64,000 bases of DNA. Source: Eggerthella timonensis. Lineage in GTDB: Bacteria > Actinomycetota > Coriobacteriia > Coriobacteriales > Eggerthellaceae. The translations under genes were made by a program, and so were the position numbers. Location of the stretch: positions 3,579,983 to 3,643,982 of the forward strand of contig NZ_FXXA01000002.1 of NCBI RefSeq assembly GCF_900184265.1, given 5' to 3'. Positions 1 through 7,020 of this stretch are shown here, piece after piece; within the stretch, counting starts at the first letter, position 1, and each line of letters starts with the position of its first letter. The notes beneath the pieces are model-generated. The model saw nothing but the letters and a program-made list of their open reading frames with translations, was not told the DNA's origin and ran no database searches.

Positions 1-30
1 CGTGTATGAACGGAGCCGAAGGAGCAGAAC

Positions 31-681
31 ATGAAGAAGGGGTATCTCGCCGTCGGCGTCCTGTTCGCGATCGACGTGGTGGTCACGGCAGCGTTCGTGT
101 CGATGATGCCCGACCAAGTGCCGGTTCACTTCTCAGGCGGCGAGGTCGATCGCATCGGCAGCCGCTACGAAACGTTCACGGTGGTGGCGCTCGCGTTCGT
201 GTTCGGATTGTTCCTGATGCTGCTCGCGAAGTTCGGCGAGCAGGAGAACCGCGCCACCATGATGAAGCTCAACGTCGGCATACAGGCGATGTTCATCGCC
301 GTATCGGTGTTCGTGTCGCTCAACACCCTGTCGTACGATCCCACCGCCGTCGCCGTGGGCGCGCCCGACGGCGCCATATCGAAGATCGGCATCCTCGTCA
401 TCGGCGCCACGCTGCTGTTCCTCGGGAACCTCATGCCGAAGACGACGCGGAACGCCGCGTTCGGCATCCGCTTGCCGTGGACGCAAAAGAGCGACGAGGC
501 GTGGCAGAAAGGCCAGCGGTTCGGCGCGTACGCGTCCATCCCCGCCGGCATCCTCATGATCGCCTGCGGCATCCTCTTCGACGGCGAAGTTGCGTTCGTC
601 GTCGCCATCGTCATCTTCGTCGTCTGGACCCTCGTCAGTATCATCGGCTCGTACTTCGCCTGCAAGGATGTGCAGGGCTGA
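31..681 (+). CDS. SdpI/DUF1648 family membrane protein
   Basis: A 216-residue integral membrane protein of the SdpI family. The N-terminal half carries the DUF1648 signature: a first TM segment, then a P-V-H-F-S-G-G-E-V-D stretch near residues 31-40 and further TM segments. The C-terminal half has the SdpI signature G-N-x-M-P-K, N-x-x-F-G-I-R, P-W-T, followed by two more TM segments. Bacillus SdpI gives immunity to the SdpC toxin and senses it, but most genomic homologues have no known toxin partner and none is visible here. The ATG follows an AGGAGCAGAAC ribosome-binding site. Function beyond membrane location is not shown by the sequence. Confidence 0.85.
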   Translation: MKKGYLAVGVLFAIDVVVTAAFVSMMPDQVPVHFSGGEVDRIGSRYETFTVVALAFVFGLFLMLLAKFGEQENRATMMKLNVGIQAMFIAVSVFVSLNTLSYDPTAVAVGAPDGAISKIGILVIGATLLFLGNLMPKTTRNAAFGIRLPWTQKSDEAWQKGQRFGAYASIPAGILMIACGILFDGEVAFVVAIVIFVVWTLVSIIGSYFACKDVQG

Positions 682-783
682 GGCGACGTCCGAAGCGGTG
701 CGACGAAGCGCTGCCTCAATGGAACGGGTGCGTCGGCTCCATGCGACGTGCAAAGCTCGACCCTATCGGGAGCTACAGGTTTT

Positions 784-945
784 CGTGCAGTACTTACTTT
801 CATGTTGCAGATTGAAGGCTCCTGGAACAAACTCGTGCATGAGGCGAAGAACGCGACCTGGGCATACGACCTTCAGATGCCGTAGTCGGATGCTCGACAG
901 CCCGCTGCCGCTTTCCAAGCGCAACATTTGGGTTATTACTGCACG
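784..945. repeat. Intergenic inverted-repeat element A
   Basis: The gap 682-991 has no convincing gene. It holds two 25-bp arms in inverted orientation, 784-808 and 921-945, matching at 19 of 25 positions: the outer nine (CGTGCAGTA) and inner seven (ATGTTGC) are identical and the middle differs. The spacer is 112 bp, the same as in the element at 5920-6079. It may be a short interspersed repeat or a structured transcript. No function is assigned. Confidence 0.5.
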
Positions 946-991
946 TTTTCGGACCGTCCCCACGACGGAGTCAGGGGCCGTACGATGCCCG

Positions 992-1471
992 CTATCCCCC
1001 CGGGCGAGGCTCAGCGCCCAGCTCTTTCTCCATGACGGCGTAGACGAGCACGGCTTCGTCTTCGACGGGGAACTGCTCGTGGTGCAGCGTGCGGTAGCCG
1101 CGGTGCTCGTAGAGGCTCGTCGCCGGCAGCGAGGCGTCGAGCAGGGCCGTCGCGTGATCGCGCGCGATCTCGTCCTCAAGGCGCTGCATGATGAAGCTGC
1201 CCACGCCGCGCCCCTGGAAGGCGGGCGCCACGTACACGCGCGTGATGTGGTTGCCGTCGCGGCAGCCTGTACCGACCACGCGGCCGTCCACGAGCACGAC
1301 GCCCTCGCGCTCCGCCGCCACGTCGGCCGCGATCGCGTCGCGGCTGTGCAGCCCGCAGAACGACTCCACCACCGCCTGCGGGTAGTAGCGCGGATACACC
1401 GCTCGTATCGTGCGCTGCACCAGCTCGTACAGCTCGTCGACCTGGCTTTCCGCAGCCGCCGCGTACTCCAT
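992..1471 (-). CDS. GNAT family N-acetyltransferase
   Basis: A 159-residue single-domain GNAT acetyltransferase. The acetyl-CoA binding motif A is visible as V-Y-V-A-P-A-F-Q-G-R-G-V-G near residues 79-91 (the Q/RxxGxG/A signature), followed by the L-Y-E-H-R-G-Y element typical of motif B. It stands alone, divergent from another GNAT gene that starts at 1566. The substrate cannot be deduced. The ATG at 1471 is preceded by GGAGGGCGG. Confidence 0.85.
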   Translation of the reverse strand: MEYAAAAESQVDELYELVQRTIRAVYPRYYPQAVVESFCGLHSRDAIAADVAAEREGVVLVDGRVVGTGCRDGNHITRVYVAPAFQGRGVGSFIMQRLEDEIARDHATALLDASLPATSLYEHRGYRTLHHEQFPVEDEAVLVYAVMEKELGAEPRPGG

Positions 1472-1565
1472 CCGCCCTCCTTCTCCGCCATCGTGGCCGC
1501 TTATTATCTCACGAGCTTCGGGGTATACTACCCGCTAACGAATCGAAGCTGCGAAGGGATGGAGC

Positions 1566-2015
1566 ATGGGATATCGCATCGTCGAGGTGACCGCCGACAA
1601 GAAGCGGTACCTCGATCTGCTGTTGTTGGCAGACGAGCAGGAGGACATGATCGACCGCTACCTGGACGACGGCAGGCTCTTCGTCCTCGACGACGACGGG
1701 ACGAAGTGCGTTGCCGTGGTCGTCGCGCTGAACGAGAAGGAGTGCGAGCTCAAGAACATCGCCACGTACCCGCAGCACCAGGGAAAAGGGTACGGGAAGG
1801 CCATGGTCGACCACCTCTCCAACCTCTACCTCAAAGCGTTCGAAACCATGTATGTCGGCACGGGCGACGTACCGAAAACCTTGGGCTTCTACGAGCGATG
1901 CGGCTTCCGCATCTCGCACCGCAACGAGAACTTCTTCACCGACAACTACGACCATCCCATGTTCGAAGACGGCATCCAACTCCGAGACATGGTGTACCTC
2001 CGCAAGGACGCCTGA
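1566..2015 (+). CDS. GNAT family N-acetyltransferase
   Basis: A 149-residue GNAT acetyltransferase. The core acetyl-CoA loop is [15 protein letters not shown] near residues 67-81, followed by a predicted helix and a [10 protein letters not shown] motif. An AAGGGATGGAGC ribosome-binding region precedes the ATG. It resembles the small YvbK-type acetyltransferases of Bacillus, whose substrates are mostly unknown. It converges on the ECF transporter operon, with 6 bases between the stop codons. Confidence 0.85.
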   Translation: MGYRIVEVTADKKRYLDLLLLADEQEDMIDRYLDDGRLFVLDDDGTKCVAVVVALNEKECELKNIATYPQHQGKGYGKAMVDHLSNLYLKAFETMYVGTGDVPKTLGFYERCGFRISHRNENFFTDNYDHPMFEDGIQLRDMVYLRKDA

Positions 2016-2021
2016 CCGCCG

Positions 2022-2792
2022 TTACAGCACGATCCCCAGCGCCACGGCGCAAGCCACCAGCGCGACCGCGACCGCCATCACGGCCACGTCGTAACCCGCA
2101 AACGGGTACTCCTTGTAGCCGCTCGCCACGCCGCGCAAGTTGAAGCCGCGCACCTCAGCGGCGATGGCGGCGCTGTTGGTCTTGCGGACCGACGACACGA
2201 GCAGCGGCACGCACAGCGGCACCATCAGGCGCACCTTCCGCACGATGCCGCCCGCGTCGAACTCCACGCCGCGCGCGGTCTGCGCCTCCATGATGCCCTT
2301 CATGTCGTTCATGAACAGGGGGATGAAATGGATCGTGGACGTGAACGTGAACGCGTATCTGTACGGCACGTGCAGCACCTTCACCACGGCGTTCGTGATG
2401 TCATTCATCTTCGTGACGTAGAACACGAGGAACAGCGGGATGGCCGCGGCCACGAGGCGCACCACCGTGGTGAGAGCCGCCAACAGGCTGCCCGTGCCGA
2501 TGTAGCCCCACGGCAGCTCCACCAGAACCGCCCCGCTCGGCGTCGTGAGGATCTGGACGACGGCGAGGATCAGCGAGAACGCGAACACCGCCTTCGCGAG
2601 GCCGATGGCAGGCCTCGTCATGCCGCACGTCGCGGCCAGCGCGAACCCGACCGCCAGCAGCGCAGCCAAGAACACGAGGTTGCTCGAGCAGAAGCACGCG
2701 ACGGCGAACAACGCGGCCGCCGCCAGCTTGGCCACGGGGTTCATGCGATGCAGCAGACTGGTGCCGGGCACGTATTCGAGAAACGAGCTCAT
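2022..2792 (-). CDS. ecfT: ECF transporter transmembrane subunit EcfT
   Basis: Transmembrane scaffold of an energy-coupling-factor importer: it links the substrate-binding S component to the ATPase pair. The 256-residue protein has about six hydrophobic segments and the cytosolic coupling-helix signatures: a clear A-R-G at 173-175 and a weaker V-R-G at 214-216, which in EcfT proteins dock into the two ATPases. The start is chosen at the ATG at 2792, which overlaps the stop of the upstream ATPase as ATGA. It is the last gene of the operon TrpP-like S component, ATPase, ATPase, EcfT. Confidence 0.9.
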   Translation of the reverse strand: MSSFLEYVPGTSLLHRMNPVAKLAAAALFAVACFCSSNLVFLAALLAVGFALAATCGMTRPAIGLAKAVFAFSLILAVVQILTTPSGAVLVELPWGYIGTGSLLAALTTVVRLVAAAIPLFLVFYVTKMNDITNAVVKVLHVPYRYAFTFTSTIHFIPLFMNDMKGIMEAQTARGVEFDAGGIVRKVRLMVPLCVPLLVSSVRKTNSAAIAAEVRGFNLRGVASGYKEYPFAGYDVAVMAVAVALVACAVALGIVL

Positions 2793-3646
2793 GCGCACAC
2801 GCCCCTTTCGACGTTTTGGATCGTTCGAGCCTCTTCGACGACGGCGGCCAGCATCTCGTCCACCGTGTTGGCACGGCCGATGGCCGTTTCGGCGAGCCGC
2901 GGCATGTCGCGTGCCAGCTCAAGCGACAGGTCCACGATCTGCGGCGGAACGAGCGAGGCGCGCTCGAGCGTGTCGCGGTTGCGCAGCACGTCGAAGGTGG
3001 GGGCGTCGTCCACCACCGTGCCGTCGCTCATCACGATGCAGCGTGTCGCGAAGTCGGCCACCACCTCCATGTCGTGGCAGACCATGATCACCGTCGTGCC
3101 CCGCTCGTGGATGCGGCGGACGATGTCCATCACCTTCGCGCATTCGCGGTAGTCGAGCCCCGTGGTGGGCTCGTCGAGCACCACCACCGGCGGCGCGAGC
3201 ACCACGATGGAAGCCAGCGCCAAAAGCTGGCGCGCACCGCGGTTCAGCAGGAACGGGTCGTCGTCGGCATCGAAGCCGAACTCCTCGATGATGGCGTCCA
3301 CGCGCTCATCGGCCTCGGGACCCGCCTGTCCGAGCGCCTTGAACCCGAACAGCAGCTCCTCGCGCACCGTGTTGCAGCAGATCTGGCTGTCGGGATTCTG
3401 GAACAGGAAGCCCACGCGCCGCGCGAGCTCGCTCGTGCGCAGCTCGGTCGTGGGAACGCCGTCGATGAGCACCTGGCCGGCATCGGGCTTCAGCAAGCCG
3501 TTCACCAGGCGCATCGTAGTGGACTTTCCCGCGCCGTTCGTGCCCACGAACGCGACGAACTCGCCGTCGCGGATCGTGAAGCTGACGCCCTTCAAGATGG
3601 GCAGCGTTGCCTCGTAGGACGCGTGCACGTCGTCGAACTCGATCAT
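2789..3646 (-). CDS. ECF transporter ATPase with degenerate signature motif
   Basis: Second ATPase of the ECF module, 285 residues. Walker A is G-T-N-G-A-G-K-S-T at 35-43, the Q-loop Gln is near 83, Walker B with catalytic Glu is V-V-V-L-D-E at 154-159, and the H-loop His is at 191. The ABC signature, normally LSGGQ, reads L-N-R-G-A-R-Q around 134-140 and is clearly degenerate. The partner ATPase has the opposite pattern (good signature, no H-loop His), so the dimer should contain one consensus and one degenerate ATP site. The start overlaps the stop of the partner (ATGA). Confidence 0.9.
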   Translation of the reverse strand: MIEFDDVHASYEATLPILKGVSFTIRDGEFVAFVGTNGAGKSTTMRLVNGLLKPDAGQVLIDGVPTTELRTSELARRVGFLFQNPDSQICCNTVREELLFGFKALGQAGPEADERVDAIIEEFGFDADDDPFLLNRGARQLLALASIVVLAPPVVVLDEPTTGLDYRECAKVMDIVRRIHERGTTVIMVCHDMEVVADFATRCIVMSDGTVVDDAPTFDVLRNRDTLERASLVPPQIVDLSLELARDMPRLAETAIGRANTVDEMLAAVVEEARTIQNVERGVCA

Positions 3647-4482
3647 GCGAGCACCTCTTTCAATGCCTCGCGCGCTTCGCGCACGTTGCAGACGGACGCG
3701 CCGCCGTACAGGCCCTCGGCGCGCAGACGGTTCATGAGCGTGGTCGAACGCGGGCAGTTGACGCCGATCCGCTTGAGCTCGTCCGAATGCTCCAGCACCT
3801 TCGCGGGCTCGTCGGCGAAGCGGATGCGCCCCTCGTCGACGATGACCAACAGGTCGGCGTACTGGGACAAGAGCGCGATCTTCTGCTCCACCACCACGAC
3901 GGTGGTGCCGTGCTCGCGCGCATAGCGCGCCAGCAGGTCGAACACCGCTTGCGAACTGGCCGGATCGAGCTCGGCGGTGGGCTCGTCCAGCACGAGCACT
4001 CGCGGGTTGAGCGCCAGGATGGACGCGATGGCCACCTTCTGCTTCTGCCCGCCGGACAGCGACGAGATCACGCGATCGCGCAAATCGGAGATGCCCATGT
4101 CGGCCAGCGCCCGGCTCACGCGGCCCTCGATCTCATCGCGCGGCACGCCGAAGTTCTCGAGACCGTAGAGCACCTCGTCCTCCACGATCGACGTGACGAA
4201 CTGGCTGTCGATGTCCTGGCACACGCTGCCCACCACCCGCGACACGTCGGTGAGCGCAACCTCGCAGGTGTCGAGCCCGTCGATGACGACGGAGCCGTAG
4301 AAGTCGCCCGGATAGCAATGCGGGATGATGCCGTTCAGCCCGTAGGTCAGGGTCGATTTGCCCGAGCCGGCGGCCCCGGTGATGCCGACGAACGCGCCGT
4401 CCGGGATGGTGAGGTCGATGCCGCTCACCACCGGCCGCTCGTTTTCGCGGTACTGAAACGTGAAATCGCGTATCTCTATCAT
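3643..4482 (-). CDS. ECF transporter ATPase lacking H-loop His
   Basis: First ATPase of the ECF module, 279 residues. Walker A is G-A-A-G-S-G-K-S-T at 36-44, the signature is a canonical L-S-G-G-Q at 142-146, and Walker B is V-L-V-L-D-E at 162-167. At the H-loop, where ABC ATPases have a switch histidine, the sequence reads V-E-Q-K with Gln near 200. It overlaps the following ATPase gene by four bases and lies 189 bp downstream of the S component. It is expected to heterodimerise with that ATPase on EcfT. Confidence 0.9.
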   Translation of the reverse strand: MIEIRDFTFQYRENERPVVSGIDLTIPDGAFVGITGAAGSGKSTLTYGLNGIIPHCYPGDFYGSVVIDGLDTCEVALTDVSRVVGSVCQDIDSQFVTSIVEDEVLYGLENFGVPRDEIEGRVSRALADMGISDLRDRVISSLSGGQKQKVAIASILALNPRVLVLDEPTAELDPASSQAVFDLLARYAREHGTTVVVVEQKIALLSQYADLLVIVDEGRIRFADEPAKVLEHSDELKRIGVNCPRSTTLMNRLRAEGLYGGASVCNVREAREALKEVLA

Positions 4483-4536
4483 GTCGAGTCTTTCTTCCGA
4501 ATCGTAGGTTGGCGTAGTAAGTCAGCGAGGTCGGCA

Positions 4537-4621
4537 GTGGCATCCGAGATCGTGGGGAGGGCGAGGGCGACGCGTTCTTGCGTACGCGAACCCTCGTCAT
4601 CGCCGCGAGATCGGATGCCAC
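4537..4621. repeat. Large imperfect inverted repeat between S component and ATPase genes
   Basis: Arms GTGGCATCCGA (4537-4547) and TCGGATGCCAC (4611-4621) are perfectly complementary. Inside them, GAGGG at 4563-4567 can pair with CCCTC at 4591-4595, and a GCG-rich inner part can pair further. The whole 85-base region could fold into one long imperfect stem in the polycistronic transcript. It may set differential expression of S component and ATPases, but this is inference. Confidence 0.5.
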
Positions 4622-4641
4622 GGCCGACCGCAGCGTCGGCA

Positions 4642-4670
4642 GGTTCCGCGGGCCGTGAGCCCGCGGAACC
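4642..4670 (-). terminator. Stem-loop directly after the TrpP-like gene
   Basis: Perfect 12-bp stem, GGTTCCGCGGGC at 4642-4653 and its complement at 4659-4670, with a 5-base loop, beginning one base after the stop codon of the TrpP-like gene. There is no U-run, so it is more likely a partial terminator or an mRNA 3'-end stabiliser than a full intrinsic terminator. Confidence 0.5.
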
Positions 4671-4671
4671 T

Positions 4672-5298
4672 CTAGCGCTTGAGAACCTTCTTCAGCGGCA
4701 CGGCAAGAACCTGCACGAGGATGCAGTTGAAGGTGGCCGTGCCGAACACGATGGCCGCGTACGTCGCCAGCGCCACCATGACGTCGCCGCCCGTGGACAC
4801 GACGTTGATGTAGACCGACAACAGAGCGAAGGTTCCGCCGGACACCACCGTGGAGACGAACGTGTTGACGAGCGGATTGAGGTCGAGCTTGCCGCCGATG
4901 CGCATCGGCACCTTGATGAGCAAGCCGCAGGCGAGCGCGCCGAGAACCTCGGAGGGAATGTTCAAAAGCGGCGTGGCGTTCAGCAGGGGAATCTGGCAGA
5001 TGAGCCCTGCCAGCAAGCCGATGATCAGGGCTTGGCCCAGCTTCGGCCGCGTCAGGATGATGGCCAGGCAGTACATGGCGATGATGAAGTTCGGCTTCAT
5101 GCCCATCGACGAGAGCAGCGAGCCCACCGTCAGCTTGAGCACCGCCCCGGCCGCCAGCAGCACGGCGATGAGGATGAGATCCTGCGTGGAGAGGCCCGCC
5201 TTCTTGGGCGCTGCCGCCACGTCGCGCTTGCGCGGCGCTGCCGCCTCGCCCGCCGCTGCCGTCTGCGTTGCTACCTCGCGCTTGATCTGCTGTTCCAT
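4672..5298 (-). CDS. TrpP-like ECF transporter S component (predicted tryptophan)
   Basis: Substrate-binding membrane subunit of the ECF importer, about 208 residues. After a hydrophilic Ala/Lys/Arg-rich N-terminus of about 35 residues come five to six hydrophobic helices. The G-M-K-P-N-F-I-I-A-M stretch, the I-I-G-L-L-A-G-L-I stretch and a following L-L-N-I-P segment resemble Bacillus TrpP (YhaG). Tryptophan specificity is supported independently by the T-box leader, which has a UGG specifier. The start is set at the ATG at 5298, with AAAGGA about 10 bases upstream; an in-frame TTG three codons earlier is a weaker choice. Unlike S components that share a housekeeping ECF module, this one has its own ATPases and EcfT downstream. 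Confidence 0.8.
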   Translation of the reverse strand: MEQQIKREVATQTAAAGEAAAPRKRDVAAAPKKAGLSTQDLILIAVLLAAGAVLKLTVGSLLSSMGMKPNFIIAMYCLAIILTRPKLGQALIIGLLAGLICQIPLLNATPLLNIPSEVLGALACGLLIKVPMRIGGKLDLNPLVNTFVSTVVSGGTFALLSVYINVVSTGGDVMVALATYAAIVFGTATFNCILVQVLAVPLKKVLKR

Positions 5299-5438
5299 GT
5301 TCCTCAATCCTTTCTTTGGCGGAGTTCCCGCCGGTCATTGCCCCTCCCGGGGCGTTTCGTTTGCCGGCACGAACTTCGCGGATGAGGATCGACCCCGCGC
5401 AACCAACTGCATGGCTTCGGCGCCCAGCGCCCCACAAT

Positions 5439-5740
5439 GAAAAAGACCTGTCCTTCTCATCGAAGGACAGGTCTTATAACCTGCGGTGCCACCTTCACAG
5501 TTGATTCCGCGATGCGGAACCCTCTCACGAACATGCCAACACATGTTCTGCCCTTAACGCAGGCTCACGGTCCAGATACTCGGTCGGTTCGGCTGCTTGC
5601 GCACCGCGCCTCCCTTTCCCCTTTCCCTCGGCGATCCATTTACCATCCAGCTTACTGCGGGAATCCCAGCTACGCCCGCTCTCTGTGAGTGCTCATGATG
5701 GCTTGACTTTCGCCTCATAGGTTTCAAGGTATTAAGTTGT
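5439..5740 (-). promoter_or_regulatory. T-box riboswitch leader, predicted tRNA-Trp specific
   Basis: Read on the minus strand, the leader ends in a T-box core AAGGTGGCACCGCAGG (5496-5481), then a perfect 14-bp terminator stem (5475-5462 with 5456-5443) and a U-run at 5442-5438. The antiterminator bulge TGGC pairs with a tRNA 3' end GCCA, so the cognate tRNA has G73, as tRNA-Trp does. Stem I is closed by GGCGA/TCGCC and GCCAT/ATGGT helices. Directly above the second helix on the 3' side lies TGG (5649-5647) followed by A, which fits the specifier position. Low charged tRNA-Trp should favour antitermination and expression of the TrpP-like transporter. Confidence 0.85.
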
Positions 5741-5747
5741 GGCGCAA

Positions 5748-5778
5748 ACTATAGCACAGAGGTCCGGAAAGCTGTCAA
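5748..5778 (-). promoter_or_regulatory. Promoter of the T-box/ECF operon
   Basis: On the minus strand a perfect -35 TTGACA (5778-5773) is followed after 19 bases by a -10-like TATAGT (5753-5748). Transcription would start near 5740, immediately before the T-box stem I. Confidence 0.6.
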
Positions 5779-5919
5779 GAAGTTTTTCGCGGAGCAAGGC
5801 ATCGGCGGTCAGGCACGCAAAACCCGCGACGACAAGCGCGAAGACCCTGACGCCGTTGCTGGGGCCCTATGCCGCGGCTGCCTGTCTCCGCTTCGCGCGC
5901 CAGAAACATGCTCAGTTTT

Positions 5920-6079
5920 GGTCGAATTTGCACGATATTCATCAACGCAGAGCTCACTTCCAGCGAGAAGCTTCAATAGCCAACTCCCGACCTGCCCGAA
6001 TGACGCAGTGAACCGGAATCGCTCCCATGTCTCAACGAAGAGAACGCGCTTATCAGGTGAATTCCGTGCAAAATCGACC
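5920..6079. repeat. Intergenic inverted-repeat element B
   Basis: Two 24-bp arms, 5920-5943 and 6056-6079, are inverted copies matching at 20 of 24 positions (GGTCGA, TTTGCACG and ATTCA are shared). The spacer is 112 bp, as in the element at 784-945, and both arms contain CGTGCA or its complement. The stretch 5779-6169 otherwise shows no credible gene: the reading frames on either strand lack ribosome-binding sites and recognisable domains. Confidence 0.5.
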
Positions 6080-6169
6080 ACCAATCACGAATTCTCTGGC
6101 ACGCCGCGGGCGAAGCGCGGCGCGTCGGCGGCTCCAGCGCCTCGACTACGCTACCGCGCGATCGGCACC

Positions 6170-6808
6170 CTACTCCGAAGCAGCATCCCCCGCCGACAGG
6201 TACGTGACGAGAAGGCGACGGGTTTCGGCCGCCGAAGGCTCCGCATCGCCGCACACGTGCAACATGGAGCGGGTGCGCGCCAGGCCGATGGCCGTGGACG
6301 AGGCCACGAGCGCCTCTTCCTCGACGGGCTGGTCGGCCAGCATGCGGCGCTCGGGATGCTCGGCGAGGTACGCGCGCAGCGCATCGGCGATGGAGCGCTG
6401 CACGGCCAGCAGGTCGCGCTGGCCCTGGAAGAACAGCTGGGGCATGGAGCGCAGGGCCTCGCGGCGCAGGTTGACGATGCTCTCGTCCACGCCCGACGCA
6501 AGGCTCGTGCCCACCACGCCCACGAGGACGTCGAGGTAGCATGCTTCGTCGTGCTCTTCGAGGATCTCGGCCAGCCGCTCGTCGTCGGGAAACGAGTCCA
6601 TGCGCCCCATGATGGCGGCCGCCTTCGACGAGAAGTAGTTGAAGAACGTCTTCTTGGATATCTCGGCGCGGGCGCAGATGTCCTCCACCGTCACGCCGTC
6701 GAAGCCCCGCTCGATGACCAGCTCCAACGCCGCTCGCTCTACCGCGAGCCGCGCCTTGAGCTTCTTGCGATACCGCAGACCTTCCGCCGAAGGTTGTGTC
6801 TGTTCCAC
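6170..6808 (-). CDS. TetR/AcrR family transcriptional regulator
   Basis: About 212 residues: an N-terminal TetR helix-turn-helix (G-F-D-G-V-T-V-E-D-I-C-A-R-A-E-I-S-K-K-T-F-F-N-Y-F) and a divergent C-terminal ligand-binding domain. The start is set at the GTG at 6808, with GAAAGG nine bases upstream; an upstream TTG at 6862 lacks a ribosome-binding site. The gene is divergent from the MFS-CBS transporter at 7021 and probably represses it and itself through the palindrome at 6900-6916. The ligand is unknown. Confidence 0.85.
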   Translation of the reverse strand: MEQTQPSAEGLRYRKKLKARLAVERAALELVIERGFDGVTVEDICARAEISKKTFFNYFSSKAAAIMGRMDSFPDDERLAEILEEHDEACYLDVLVGVVGTSLASGVDESIVNLRREALRSMPQLFFQGQRDLLAVQRSIADALRAYLAEHPERRMLADQPVEEEALVASSTAIGLARTRSMLHVCGDAEPSAAETRRLLVTYLSAGDAASE

Positions 6809-6899
6809 GACGCGCGCCCTTTCGCTGCCGATGATGTGCCGTTTCCGTGCAGGGTACCACAACTTTTCAATACAGGACTTTTCATCTACCGAATGAATA

Positions 6900-6916
6900 T
6901 TTATACTGAGTGTAAA
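6900..6916. promoter_or_regulatory. Candidate TetR operator in the divergent promoter region
   Basis: TTTATACT-G-AGTGTAAA is a 17-bp palindrome with one mismatched pair, and it contains a TATACT hexamer suited as a -10 for the rightward transporter gene. It lies between the divergent TetR and MFS genes, the classic position for a TetR operator. Binding is inferred. Confidence 0.5.
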
Positions 6917-7020
6917 TCACGTCAACCGCATGAAAACGGGCGTCTTTGAAGTCGGGTTCGCTGCAAGCTCCCCTTCAAAGGCGCCTTTGTTCGCGGAGCA
7001 TATTCGGAAGGAACTGGTAT

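Noticed and set aside
4537-4670. Reading the intergenic hairpins as an insertion sequence end
   Set aside because: No transposase, no target duplication, and the structure lies wholly within an operon gap of 189 bp.
5809-6084. Overlapping reading frames on both strands in the gap before the TetR gene
   Set aside because: No ribosome-binding site or domain; both frames cover the inverted-repeat element, which explains their mirrored N-termini.
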